From the NCBI GenBank assembly GCA_015680685.1, contig MNCI01013583.1:377889-441888 (forward strand): DNA of 64,000 nt, written 5' to 3'. Below, piece after piece: positions 35,011 through 47,308 of this stretch. Position 1 is the first letter of the stretch, and the number at the start of each line of letters is the position of its first letter. Origin of the DNA: Gnetum montanum. Taxonomy: Eukaryota; Streptophyta; Gnetopsida; Gnetales; Gnetaceae. A model generated the notes under the pieces. The model was not told the origin of the DNA. It did not search any database and was given only the letters and a program-made list of their open reading frames with translations. A program made the translations under genes and the position numbers.

Positions 35011-37319
35011 GGAAGATGTGGAAAAATCTTCAATTTCAGATAGTGTGGAATTTCTCATTAACAAATCAGCTTATGGAAATCTTGTGTTAGGAGGAAAGTT
35101 AATTAGAGAGTGTGCCTTGGGCACATAAGAGTAGGAATAAGTAGTAAGAAAGATAAGAGTTGCTACTATGTATACTTATGATCAGAGGATGATGAACTAG
35201 AAGTGGTGATAGCCAACGCTTTACAGAGATTAGGTAAGTTAGAAAAAGGTTACATTTCGGTGTTTTAATATTATTATTAGTAGTAATCAAATAAATCTAT
35301 ACAAAACCATTTTAATTGAAGATCCATAGGTGTTGAAAAGGATCTAGGGTATCTTAGGCAATCTTGTTGATCATGTGAGGACTTAAAATCTTGTTACCAA
35401 ATAAAAGCAAGTAAAAATAGGTGAGAATAAAAAGAAAAAGAAAATGATGAATCCAATGTTGTATCTTTGAGAAAATCAATAGATAACTAGAAAATAATAG
35501 TAAAAGATATTTCCAAAATAACTATAAACTTTGTATTAACATTGCAAAGTGAAACATAGGTTTAGAAGGTATAGATAGATGCACTTTTAAAGCTTAAGAA
35601 TAAAGAATTCTATAGATCTCTCTAAAACTATCATTGGAGATATGGTGCATAGGTAGGTAGGGTGTGCTCTATAGCTAGCCATAACTATTTTAACTTGATC
35701 AATATGCTTTTGGATGATAATTGCAATAGGTTTTCTCTGTTAACAATGATCAGTGCTAGGGGAGAAGGCTCCAAAAGGTCTTAGAAGTCTCTTTGTATCG
35801 AAAGGTCTCATATGTACCAAAGAATCCTTAAAAAGATTCTATTAATTCTCATTTAAATAGGTCATGATTTGTTGTTTCTCTATTGATTTAGTTCTAGCAA
35901 GTTTCCTAGACATTTACATAGTGTTTCTGACCATCCACACTAGCCATAACTACAACATTTCTACCATACATGTAGGGACTAACAACTATAGCAATTTTTG
36001 ACATGAATTGATAGTGTTTTTGATCATAGGAATGCAAATATGCTGGCTTAATGTAATTCATAGTGTATTCGACAATATGGACATGAACTACATTTTACAT
36101 ATTAAAAAATGCACTAGGATTTTGACAAAATAGGGTTACAAAATGAATTTTTTGAAGGAAAATTAAAGAATTTCTTTCTACTCTTGAATCTGATCAAAAT
36201 TACAATAAACATTGGGTCACTAAGCTACATTGTTTACAATTCAATTTTCTTTGATGTGTTTCATTGATGCCTCTTTGTTGATGTTTAGAGGATTGACCTA
36301 AAAGGCATCAACAAAGAATGTGAAACATCACCATAGGTTCATCATGAATCTTTCTCTTTCCACACTTGATTTTGTAGCTGTTGAATCATAACAAAGAGTA
36401 ATCATGATGATGAAGTAAGGTTAAAATGGAATAATGATACTTTGGAGTGAGGTATATGGCTAAATTTATTATTCAAAAATAGTTAAATGGGATAATGAAG
36501 AATTCTATATGCTTTGACATCATGATTATGGCATAGTGATATGCTTCATTGCTAATGAGGGCTTTTACTTCATGTTTGTTATATTGGTTATATGTGCTTA
36601 GACTTGAAGAAGTCAATGCTTTGGTATTGGCTTCTTTGGCCACTTGGCATATTCATTTTTTTGAGTCATTAGTTACTTTGTAGGCTACTTTGACCTCTTG
36701 GCTTTCTAGGCATTCGCCCTCTTCTTCTGGGAATGAAACCTTCTTTGGGTTTCAATACTAAGGCCAAATTCTTATTATCTCATTGAATGAAGTATGTGGA
36801 GATTCAGTGAATTGCTTGATGAAGGATGTTGTAGAAGATGTGACATGGCCATGGTACATGAATGTGAAACATAGGTTTTTATCATTAGCAAGGTAAGGTT
36901 GAAATGATTAAATGATTATGGCTATGAAAGAATAACAAGAATAACAAGCTAACTAAATCTCATGCATTGAGATTGTGCAATAGCTCACTATTGTAATGAG
37001 TCACACCTTTGTGATAACTCTAGGTTCATCCTGCAAACACAACTTAGAGAGAACAAGAAGATAGATCAAAGAAACATGAGATTACAGGAGATAACAAGAG
37101 TAACAAGCAAACATTGACCACTATAAGACATAATTGATAGAACTTAAGAACGTTGTATCTTTTTTTGCAAATATTACACAAATTTTGTAGTGTTTTGAAA
37201 CCAAACAAAAAGGGTATGCTTGCTTGTAACATGTCACAAAGTTTATCAAAGATATGTATGCATCTAAATTTGTAAACAAGGCAAGAAAAGCTAAAGGAAA
37301 ATGGATTCAATTTAGATAT
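35011..37319. other. Unassigned region at the 3' side of element C
   Basis: By position this should contain the 3' untranslated region and LTR of minus-strand element C, but no matched LTR pair was found. A direct repeat of GGTTCATCATGAATC-like text and TGAAACAT phrases is visible around 36290-36350. No coding region could be supported. Confidence 0.3.
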
Positions 37320-38430
37320 AATATGATTTAAGAAAGGAAAGGTTGACTAGATTAGCCAAGTCATTCCCAACTAGGTTTGCTATCTTGAATGCCTTGTTTC
37401 CATAAACCTTGGTTACTAGGAAAGTTCCTTTCTAGTTAGATGAGAAATTTTCTACATGTTCATAAATAGCCTTTAGGACTAAGTTCCCTTCTTTGACCTT
37501 CCATTAATTTGGGTCATGGTAGTAGTGCTATCTTTTCTTCTCTTGATATGATTTGATGTGAGCAAGTATTTACATTTGTTACCCTTTCATTGAATCTAAG
37601 TTAATGGCATGTAGTTTATTACTCATTTTATTGTTGATGTAGTCAGATAGAGCTATCCTCAAAGATGGAACCTACAATAAAAATGGAAACTAGCTTTAGA
37701 TCTGTAAACTACACTATATGATGTGATACCGATTATAGTTTGGAATGTTGTTCTATAGGCCCATAGTACATATAAGAGTTGTTCATGCCATCTATGTTTG
37801 CTACTATTTAACATTTTTGTAAGAAGATTGATGATAATCCTATTACTTGGCCATTTGATTGTGGATATTAAGGTGAGGAAAAAGAATGCTTGATGTGTAA
37901 TTATTGATAAAAGGCTTGCTTTTCTTTACTATTAAACTATGGTTCATTATCCATGACAATGACTAAAGGTAAGTCAAAATGTGATATTATGTTATCTAGG
38001 ATGAATTTGTAGACTTGAAGTGAAGTTATGATTCTCAAAGCAATAGCTTCAACCCACTTTGTGAAATACTTGGTTGCAATGATAATAAAGTTATATCCTA
38101 TGGAGGATTTAGGCATTATAGGTCCAATAATGTTAATTCCCCATCATTGAAATAACCATGTAATGTGAGTAGTATGTAATTTTATTGGTGGCACATGTAT
38201 AAGGTTGTTGTGCCATTGACAAATATCATAATTTTTTACCTTTTACATGTAGTCATTTCCCATATAGGGCAAGTAGTATCCTAGGCATCTAATCATAGCA
38301 ACCATGGCTCTAGGTCTTATATGTCCTCCACATATGCCATCATGTACCTATTATAGGACCCTATAGGTTTCTACTTTGCTTAAGCATACTAAAAATATGC
38401 CATCATAGGACTTTCAACATAATGTGTAAT
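37320..38430 (-). pseudogene. Integrase of Tat-like element C
   Basis: From 38430 downward the zinc-binding part reads VHDGICGGHIRPRAMVAMIR and GYYLPYMGND, followed by KNYDICQWHNNL (one Cys kept). The core gives WGINIIGPIMPKSSIGYNFI, YFTKWVEAIALR and LVIVMDNEP with the second Asp present. YPQSNGQVI follows, where the catalytic Glu is Ile. The C-terminal part ends near 37325 with FLVTKVYGNKAFKIANLVGN and DLANLVNLS, matching the usual end of Tat-like pol. Several stops, but frame shifts are fewer than in elements A and F. Confidence 0.85.
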
Positions 38431-38473
38431 TAGTCATAATGATATATTATCTTAATCATTTATGTATGACATC

Positions 38474-39136
38474 TTATTGACAAGTAGTTAGGTGTTGTAG
38501 AGGTTCACCATCCATGAGGTAGAACATGATGTCATGGTACCATTCATTTTGATATATATTATCTATAGTTGCTACATAAGTGTCTTTAGTGTTTTGGGTG
38601 ATGGGATCATCACATTGTTTTGTCATAGAAGGTAATTTACTAAACATATCAAGCATCACACTTAAGGCTAAGATAGCAAAGGCATCAACAAGTGTGTTGT
38701 CTATTTGGGAAATGTGTTGAATGTCAACATTTATAAATTGTTGGATGAGCATTTTGGCTAGGTCACAATAAGGTTGCAAATTTTTCACTTTGGGGCTAAA
38801 ATTGTTATCATTATAACACTTTCCTCTAGTGAAATCCACTAGTTGAGAATAACCTTTTATAATCAAACATATAAATCCATGTTCACGAGTAATCATCAAT
38901 CCTTTGATTAACTATTTTTAGTCTACCATATTGTTAGTGCATGGGAACTTGAAATTATAGGCAAAAGGTTGGATTTCACTAGAGGAAAGTGTTATAATGA
39001 TAACAATTTTAGCCCCATTTGTAGTTGAAGCTCTATTAATGTGCATAATGGCCTCATAACCTACAGGTACATTGTTGATAATGTTGACATCATCATCAGG
39101 GGATTCAAGATCCATGGATTTATTATCTTCAATCAA
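38474..39136 (-). pseudogene. Second (Tat-type) RNase H-like region of element C
   Basis: A second RNase H-like region after the first one is a mark of the Tat branch of Ty3/gypsy. The upper frame (39136-38918) has NVPVGYEAIMHINRASTTNG, a place-holder for the domain start DGAS-NG. The lower frame (38899-38474, 141 codons) reads FICLIIKGYSQLVDFTRGKC, NLQPYCDLAKMLIQQFINVD and IQHISQIDNTLVDAFAIL. The last piece matches HI-R-N--ADALA-LA of the family with the catalytic Asp kept in VDAF. The domain lies between RNase H and integrase as expected. Confidence 0.7.
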
Positions 39137-39148
39137 ATAAGTGGTTAA

Positions 39149-39781
39149 CTATGTGACTATGGCTTGGCCTTTGGTTGAGGCTTGGAAAACATAGTGTAGA
39201 TTGAATTTGGCTATTATGGTTTTCCATCGAGCTATTTGATTGATCTCATAGATGTTGGATGTAATGGCCCTGTATACATTGTTTTTACATATGATATTAA
39301 CTTGACTTCTAAAGAGGTAATATCTCAATTTACTCAAGGAAAGTACTAAGGCTAAGAAATGTTTTTTAACTTTAGTGTATCGAGTGTCATAGGCTACTAG
39401 TGCATGGCTCAAATAGTAAAGTGGTCATTCTCCTCCACCATCTCATTTTTAATAGAGCAAGGAAGTTATGGATGTGTTAGAGATTGCATGGTATATGAAG
39501 AATGGTTTGCCTTTATGAAGATGAATACATAGTTGGCAACTTAGCTAACACTTGTTGAATATTGTCAAAGGCTACTTAACATTGATCAATCCATTCATAG
39601 TGAACTCCTTTCTTATGTAAGTGTTGCATGGGTTGTAACTTATTTGTAAGTCTTAAGGTAAACCTATGAATAAACTATAATCTACCTTGCAAAGCATGTA
39701 GCTCTTTAAGATTAATAGGTGCTAATAAGTTGGTTATAACCTTAACCTTGTCAGGATCGATGCATATTTCTACTTTGGAGA
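39149..39781 (-). pseudogene. RNase H and RT connection of element C
   Basis: The open piece at 39412-39149 reads MSHALVAYDTRYTKVKKHFL, ALVLSLSKLRYYLFRSQVNI, and ARWKTIIAKFNLHYVFQAST. That is the central and late part of a Ty3/gypsy RNase H, where YT--EK--LALV--- and RW---L-EFDI are typical. The bases 39420-39780 are the broken RT thumb and connection. Confidence 0.75.
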
Positions 39782-40800
39782 CTATACAACCAAGCATCTT
39801 TCTACTTTTGACATCAAAGATATACTTCTTAGGATTGAGTTGACATTCATATTGAAGACATGTTGAAGAACTAAATCTAGGTCTTGTCCATGGTTATTGG
39901 ATACCTTGGACTTTACAATGATATTGTCAACATACTTATTGAGTAGGCCTAGCATGTAGCCACTAAAGATGTAGGTCATCACTTGTTGGTATGTTGCACA
40001 TGCATTATTTAGATTATGATGTAACAAAAGGTTCCCCAAGGGGTCATGAAGGTTGTATAAAGCTAATATTATGGGGTAATCCTAACTAGGTTGTATTCCA
40101 AGAATCTATCCATAAAGGATAAGAATACATGGCCAGTAGTAGTATTGATGATATGATCAATACTGGACAAAGGAAAGTCATCCTTGATGGTTGCCTTATT
40201 TAGGTTATGAAAATTGATACATATACAAAAAATGCTCTTGTTCTTCTTAGGAACTATCACTATGTTGGATACCTAGTCTGTGTTGTCAATAGCTTGAATG
40301 AAACCTACATGGTAGAGCTTTTTTATGTCATCATGAACTACTAATGATAAATTTGGCCTAATCTTGTGAACCTTTTGTTTAACAAACTTAATTCTAGGGT
40401 CAAGCATGATGTTATGTTGAACTAGAAATGGATCAAGTCTAGGCATGTCTTTGTAAGATCATGCAAAGGATTTAATCTTAGCTTGTAGGACCTTGGTGAT
40501 GTCTTGGGAAAGTTTAGGTTCTAGTGAGGAATTTAATTTTAGGGTTTTCTCCTTACCATGATGGGTTGTAATAAGGGCCTCCACCAGGGAATCCTCTATG
40601 ATGTCTCCTGCCTCTAAATCAAAAGTTTTGACTATGTAGTCAAGCCAATTTAGGATTTTCTCTAGTGAGGCTACGTGGTTAACAAGACTTCTAGACTTAA
40701 GATTTAGACATTCAAGGTCAATTAGCCTAATAACATGATCCAAAGTTACATTTAGGCTCAAAGCCAAGTTGAATTATTTCCCCACCTCCATAGTTTAATC
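39782..40800 (-). pseudogene. Reverse transcriptase and pre-RT linker of Tat-like element C
   Basis: The linker (40767-40459) is open for 102 codons, with ASLEKILNWLDYIVKTFDLE, KEKTLKLNSSLEPKLSQDIT and VLQAKIKSFA. RT follows with YKDMPRLDPFLVQHNIMLDP, VSNIVIVPKKNKSIFCICIN, FHNLNKATIKDDFPLSSIDH (40260-40069), and LLNKYVDNIIVKSKVSNNHG (40039-39782). There the catalytic YVDD has become YVDN. The start is taken at 40800 just after an acceptor-like TTGATATGTAG, which element E shares. Few stops remain, so this is one of the younger pol copies. Confidence 0.85.
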
Positions 40801-40811
40801 CTACATATCAA
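40801..40811 (-). other. Putative 3' splice site before RT of element C
   Basis: On the minus strand TTGATATGTAG precedes GATTAAACTATGG. Element E has TTGACATGTAG before GATTGGAGTATG at 25925-25935. The conserved T-rich AG context at the same place in two copies suggests that the RT part of pol is joined to protease by splicing, as is known for Ogre elements. Confidence 0.4.
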
Positions 40812-40969
40812 TAAAAATATATTAAATAATATTTGCATAATATATTTGTCAAACAGGGTTAAAATAAGAAAAAATAATGTAAGAAATAATATTAATTTTT
40901 TATTTTTGTTATTATATTATCAAAAATAAAATAATTTGATAAAAAGGCCATAAATACATAAAATAATAA

Positions 40970-42510
40970 TTTTTTAATGCTAAAAATGCTAGGGTAGCAG
41001 CATTTTTGGATAGTTATGATAGCATGTGGGTAGTTTGCTTCACTAAATCAACATTTTTGGGCAACATATGCAACGTGTGGACTATGAATCCTAGCTTGAC
41101 AACATGTTTAGGGTCAAATAAGCTAGCAATTACACTATCACAAAATTCTTAAATCTTGGTATTTTGGCCTTGTTGTCAGCATTTTGGAGCACCAAGGTAA
41201 CATTTTTTTGATCATAGAATGATTTTTCTTATAAAAAAGAAGTGTTTTAGGTCAAGCTCGCTGGTAATTTTATTCCTACAATGTTTTTGGCCTAGAATTA
41301 TTATATTAAACCATTTGTGCACAATGTTTTTCAACCAACTTCATTTTTGTAGGTTGTTCTTGCCACTAGTAGGAAGTAGAACACACAAAATCTAGAGACA
41401 ATGGTAGGCAAGAATGGATCAACCAGTAGGCATCTGGCCATGGAGAAGGCAATGAAGGTTAAGAAAAGTATCCAAACTAGACTACCACACCCATCTTTAG
41501 GAGAATCATCATCTATGGTTCCTAGGTACATAATTTCTCTACATTTTTCTTTATTTTTGGCTTGATTTTGCTAACATTTTTTGTCTTCCAGACTTGTTCA
41601 TGTTAATATTTTGAATTTTGACTACATAGAATCAGGGTTTGAGGTTTTTGTGTCCATTTCTTGGCATTTTTTATTTTTCTATGGCCATATTAATAGCATT
41701 TTTGAGATTTCTTCCAGCTAGGGTTAGCATTTTTAACCTATATGGCTAAGAAAACTAGTGTAGTAGGGTTTTATGCTTGAAATATAGCATCTATATGTTT
41801 TTTGAGGTTAATTGGTGTTAAATTAGGGTCTTTTTATTGAATGAAAAACTAGGGTTTTTGAATTTTTGGCAAGATAAGAAGAGTTTCTAGACTTTTCCCT
41901 ATCTATGGTAACATTTTCAATTTTTCTTAGCAGCATTGCTACATTTTTGGGGGTTTCCTACTTGAACTATGGTGAATTAAGGGTTTTCAATCAAATTTTT
42001 TTTCATAAACTAGGGTTTTTTCTACACTTGTATGGGCAGTGTTGTTGACAATTTTAGCTTGATTAATAGAATTTTCACCATTTATGGCCTGTGATCATTA
42101 TTTTAAAATTTTCCCATCCCTATGCCAATGTTTCCCACATTTTTCTACTTGTATGCAAGGTTTTAGGATTTTTTTTTCTTACGAATTTTGGTAGCATTTC
42201 TCGATCTTGTTGCTTCGGATGGTAATGTTGTGTTTTTTTTCCTAATCTTGAGATCAATATTTTTGGCTTGTTGCCCATAGAGGATAGCATTCTTTACTTT
42301 CTCTACTTGGGAAGGTAGTGTTTTAGCATTTTTGGGTTTTTTGTGAAAGGAATGATCAATGTGTATGGTTTCTTGACTAGGAAACCTAAGCATTTTAGAC
42401 ATTTTCCTCCTAAGCCACAACATTTTTAACCCTTGCAGTAGTCTAAGCCAATGTATTTAGAATTTTTAAACTCTTATGTCCTAGCATTTTTTTATCTTGG
42501 ACACTTGTTT
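40970..42510 (+). repeat. T-rich low-complexity region with recurrent TAGCATTTTTG
   Basis: Variants of (T/G)AGCATTTTTG or AACATTTTTG recur more than a dozen times, for example near 40999, 41056, 41695, 41729, 42326 and 42482. They are embedded in T-rich text with TAGGGTTTT pieces. Spacing is irregular, so this is not a clean tandem array. It lies between the RT of element C and gene-like unit X. Confidence 0.45.
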
Positions 42511-42729
42511 TGTGTAAATTTCAATGTCATGAGGTTTTCATATTTCATGGAAACTATTTGTTAAAATGTATAACTTAATTAAATTTTGTTTTTAGTGTTT
42601 CAATTTTAAGTTTAGTGTAATTCTAGTTTGTTCATGAATTTGGCTATCTTAAATCCTTATTTTTGTTATCAGTGTTATCAATTTTATGTTTATTTTGATT
42701 TTAAGATCAATTCATGCTCGAACAGTTAC

Positions 42730-45165
42730 ATGTTTTTGACTTGTGTACAAGGCTATGCCGAAATGAATCCTAGTTATGTTAGACATGGTGGACGTTTTGT
42801 GTTGTATGGGAAGGGTCATCTAGAAGAGTCCCATGCCTGATATGATCATACATGAAAAATCCCACGTGTATTTCAAGCCTAGTGCCAAGTATTTCTTACT
42901 GTATCTGTTATAGAATTATAATTTGATAATATGATCATATTTGGCTATAGATGTTTCTATTGTAATCATAGAGACTCTCATGGTAGGATTATCAAATTAT
43001 ATTCTAAATTATATAATTGATGATCTTGAGGCTTGCATGGAGTTAGAACACCATGGGAATTCATACTCTTTAGGGATCTTATAGTTATCACATATTTGGG
43101 AGATGCCTATTTATTCACAATACAATGCTAACAACACTTTGATGTTGGGTCATAGGCCAATCACTCTATTCTAAAATCCTCCATGCCATGTCTACATTTA
43201 GAAGGGTAAGTTATGATTTGATTCAACATGTTTGTTTTGATTTTGAGACTTCTTGTTTGACTAATTTTATGTGTATGTATAAGTTTAAGATTCAAAGAGG
43301 AGGATTGGTATCAAATGATTAAACCTTGTCCTTAGCCCATACAACCTTGAAGGAATTCAAGTAAGGGTATAACATCAGAGTACAAGTGATCAACAAACTT
43401 GGTGCAGAGTGTTTTAGCTACAAGATGATGTATTCTCAAGTGTACCTAAAGTATGTGAATGTCAAACATATTCATGAATTTTTGGATCTCCAAGATCTAG
43501 GAATACATGTATCAGTTCAGTGTAAAGTTTTAGCCTTCTCCACTAAGTCAAGTAATTGTAACTTATTTTTATTTTATTCTTGTTTATTATTATTTTTACT
43601 TGTTTTAAAATTTTTTTATGGCTTACATAACTCACATTGGTTTTTTAAGCTAATGATGTTATGCATAACAAATTTTTTTGTAGAAGTCTATCATCACAAT
43701 GATTAATTTTAGTCGAACTGAGGAGAAGATGCTTCTTAAGTGGGGTGAAGCAGACAAGGCACAAGAATGGTTATCCAACATGTCTCTGTAGACATCCATT
43801 AGAGAATCACTAATACAAGCTTGTTTGATCTTTTTATGCTTCCTAGCTCATATATTTCTCCTTCTAAAATGTTAAATATGATTAATTCATTTAATGAGGA
43901 TGTTACAGAATTTTGTACTCTTGGACATGATTTGCTTGTAGTGTTACGTATTGATGAAGAGTTATTTCATAAAATTTTTAGCATACCTCTTAAAGGTGTT
44001 GAGATGGTAGGTAGGGCAAGGAAAGATTCAAGTTGTAGAAATGATCCAGAGACTTGGCTCAACTTACCTCTTGGTGTGATGCTATCTTTTGAAAATTGTG
44101 ATATTGAGGAGGTGAACAAGTTGTATTCTTTATTTCAATCTAGAGTGTTTCATATTTTGTTATGACAAAAGAAAATCATATGAGTACAATAGTCATGGAT
44201 GATGAGGAAAGTGCCTATAAATGGGACTAGGTTTGACTAGGCCACAACCTTGGTTACTGGGATTAAAAGTGAAATCCAAAAACATTCCAAGAAACTCAAC
44301 TCTTTGTATCATGTACACTTTATATTTTTTTAATGCTTTTAAAGAAAGGTTTATGGAGTTTTTGGTTGTTAAGTATAATGGAAAATGGATTGAATGTGAT
44401 ATGTCTCAATTTTCTAGGCCTTGGACTCAACATTTTGTTGATACCATACATGCTCAAGGGCCATTCATTGAGGATATTGGTGAGTCACTATCTATTACAA
44501 CCAAGAATATGAGTGGTCTATGTGGATTTTGCCTTAAGAACATGGGGGCTGAGCCTATAGTTACATGGGGCAAGGCAGATAAGTCCAAGAGGTTATGTGT
44601 AGAGGCTAAGGGGACTACCAGGGAAAGGATGAAATGCCCAATAGTTGAGGAAAATGTTGCAGTTTAAAACAAATAGGTACTCAAGCCAAACTAGCAATAA
44701 GGCTTAAGGAGACTTTACAAGTGGTAGCACGTATGCATGTGTATTTCTTTGTTGTTCTTGGTTATCTTTGTGGCTTAATTGTTTGCTAATTTATTATTTA
44801 GTTATGGCTATGTATGCAGAGGACTAGTAGTAATTAGCAGCTAAGGCTACAACATAGAAGAAGCAAAGATGAAAGGAGGAGGAAGAATAGATGGCCAAAA
44901 AAGCTCATGATGTCCTATACTCTATTTTCATAGATGATCTTCCTCCAAAAGTTGACCTCCTAATGAATATTCCTCACGATCTTTCTAGTAAGTGTTGAGG
45001 CCTTTGCTTGGTAGTTTTCAGATTTTTGTATTTTTTTTGTTTTATATTTTCATTATTTAACTTGGTCATTTTGGCTATATAGGAAATGAGGCTCATGCAA
45101 AAACATCCACATTCTGATATAATTCTTGGATGGAGGACTCAAACAAGGTAGAGTTCATGTAACCA
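42730..45165 (+). pseudogene. Gene-like unit X, first clear copy, inside element C
   Basis: The unit is read on the plus strand, opposite to element C. Exon text at 43386-43551 ends VLAFSTKS at an intron (about 43552-43683). The next exon holds TEEKMLLKWGEADKAQEWL, SFNEDVTEFCTLGHDLLVVL, RIDEELFHKIFSIPLKGVE (43821-44165) and RFMEFLVVKYNGKWIECDMS with FSRPWTQHFVDTIHAQG (44340-44460). Introns at 44731-44819 and 44988-45082 are in phase 1 and match those of the copy at 58948. The part after 45083 reads NEAHAKTSTF and SWMEDSNKVEFM, then is cut where protease begins. Exon 3 carries many stops. The function is unknown; the pattern V-RID-EL---IF-IP--G recalls gag-like plant transposon proteins. Confidence 0.6.
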
Positions 45166-45169
45166 TTAG

Positions 45170-45610
45170 CACTACTACCCATAATCTATTAAAGGACTTG
45201 AGCATTAAGGTAGATGTGTCCTAAGTATTTTCAACTAGGCCTAATAGTTCAACAATGGGTAAGGGAATGATATTCATCACTAATCCATCATCCACATAGA
45301 CATGATGCATCTTGTGTTGGACAACTCATATGGCGATGAAAAGAAGGGCATAGAACACTTCACTACTTTGTGAATTGGTCTTAACTTCACTATCATGAAA
45401 TGCCAAGATGGCTTGTTTTAGTTTTTCCTTGAGTGAAGGTGACATGATAATGGAATGAATGGATTCCTCACTAGTAAGCGTATCCTCACTCATAGGGATA
45501 GATGCCAACATCCTAACTAGTGCTTCGCAATGAGCATGAGAAGTTATAACCAAATCATAAAGGCTTATTAAAGTGTTTTGTTGCTTTAGTGAAAGTTTCA
45601 CTTGTTCCAT
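45170..45610 (-). pseudogene. Protease and pre-protease region of element C
   Basis: From 45610 downward the reading is MEQVKLSLKQQNTLISLYDL, then HCEALVRMLASIPMSEDTLT and AILAFHDSEVKT. The active-site segment VYVDDGLVMNIIPLP follows, where Tat-like proteases have VDNGSALNV-PL. LGLVENT and MLKSFNRLWVV follow before similarity ends at about 45170. The pre-protease piece has a clear homologue at 63568-63278 with HCEALIYMLASIPVKEDML. The rest of the protease and the linker that element D keeps are missing here. Confidence 0.7.
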
Positions 45611-45639
45611 GGCAATGAGAAAGTCCTTGTCATTAGATT

Positions 45640-46655
45640 ATTTCTTTATTTTATTAGCTTGACTTCCTCCATCTTACCTAGGATTTAAACTTCATGTTTA
45701 AGCATTTGTTATTTTGGCCCCTTCGTTTTCTCTTATTTCCTTCTTTTCTTAGGTTGGCTAGTTGATGTGGTTTAAGTAGTATTTTTCATGGGTATAATTG
45801 AAATTGGAGTAGGCTTTGGTGGAGCTACTTCCTTCCAAACTTTTTGTTGAACATTTCTCTATGCTTTAGGCTTAAGATTTAATTGTTTTCATTGTTTTGA
45901 TGACAACTTCTTACTGCTTGATTGGGAGGATGTTGATGCATTAGCCACTATAGGTGCACATTGGTAAACACTTGTTGTAGGCTTATCAATAGTAGGGGGA
46001 GGGACTTTGATGATGACTGGCTCTCTAGAATGTTTATATGATGGTTGGATCTTTAGCAATATCACATTGACAATCATATCTCTTGTGAGCACTCTCTAAT
46101 AGTTACTTATGTTGAATATAGCTACGTTTAAGCAACTAATCAAGAAGTTTAGATGATTTCATAGGTAGTTTTGTGTACTTAGACCAATCCTTACACTCAA
46201 AGTTAGGATTTGGAGGATTAGAGGCACTAGAAGTGCTTGAACTTGATGGTTGGGATAAAAAAAATAGGGGCTTTGGGTTGAAACATCTTCTAATCCTCTA
46301 TTAGTTTCACAGCCTTGGCCATAGTGGCTATAGCTATGTGCATTTTTTTAAACCCTTATTCCTATCCCTCTTCATATGTTGGTTCTTGTAGGCTATGTAG
46401 GCTAGGTCATTACTGGCTTCTACAACATTCTCTATGTTCTTAATTTGGGAAAAGACTTGACTAAGTGACTAAGGATCTAGGTAGTAAAGTTTTGACTTAA
46501 TAAAGTCATCAATCACTTTCTTGAAGATAACCAAATGGTAGGTTTCAAAGATGGGGTTGGGAATTTTAGTAAGAGTTGCACTTCATCTTTGAATGAACTT
46601 CTAGATTGGTTCAAGGAGTCCCTATCTCACTTTCATGAGTTGATTTAAGGCTGTA
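45640..46655 (-). pseudogene. gag of Tat-like element C, central and C-terminal part
   Basis: From 46655 downward it reads NSTALNQLMKVR, then GLLEPI-KFIQRWSATLTKI and HLVIFKKVIDDFIKSKLYY, IENVVEASNDLAYIAYKNQH. These match the gag at 27230-27470 (TTLDQLMKVKQG, VLVIFKRTVNDFIKLKL, KNQHAKK). A Ser/Thr/Pro-rich tail (46092-45889: PPPTIDKPTTSVYQ) leads to the pre-protease. The capsid N-terminus is gone because a plus-strand LTR fragment is joined at about 46655. Confidence 0.65.
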
Positions 46656-47308
46656 GAGTTAGAATATTTTCTAAATGCCCATAGTAGGACCTCAAGGATT
46701 GTATGGATCCTTATTCAAGCATCATTGTACCTAGAGACTTTGATGTGATGGCAATAAAGATGAGATTCTTGGAACACCTTGCAACACCTAGAATAACTTA
46801 ATGTTTATTTCCATGCACTTTATATTCATATCTTTAGTTAATTGATGAACTTAATAACAAAAAAAATAAGTACAACTACTTCTAACATAGCAATTAACAC
46901 TTGATAATCCCAGCAATGGCTATCTGATATGCCTAGTAATAGACACTTGGTAGCCTAGTAGTGTTAAGATGAGTTTAAGATGCGAACAGAAAATGGGCCC
47001 AAATGCTGGCTAGTTAGATTAAGGATCATTAGATAGTTAAATAGTTAATTTTTAATTAATTATCTTTATTTCATACTTAAATAAAATAATATAAAATATA
47101 AAACATAAAAAATATCATGTACCTTGGCTTATACTTAACCATGCAAATGAGCTTACACAAGTGAAGCTAAGAAGACAATGATCATAACTCTCACAACACT
47201 ATTTATCCATTGGTACAATTAGGGGCTATGTTCATGAAATTCAACTAGATCACTTGTGAATGCTTGTGATTCGTATGGTCAAGGAAAGAAACAACTTATT
47301 GCTCATCA
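46656..47308 (+). mobile_element. 5'-truncated LTR (L3) of the Athila-like family
   Basis: It aligns with the LTR at 56596-57444 from that LTR's position 56800 onward and ends in the same GCTCATCA. The missing first 200 bases include the promoter. Shared landmarks are CAAGGATTGTATGGATCCTT (46695-46714), CACTTGGTAGCCTAGTAGTG and GACAATGATCATAACTCT. This copy and that at 56596 form one subfamily; those at 10692, 18343 and 54713 form another. The end abuts a telomere-like array instead of a primer site. Confidence 0.75.
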
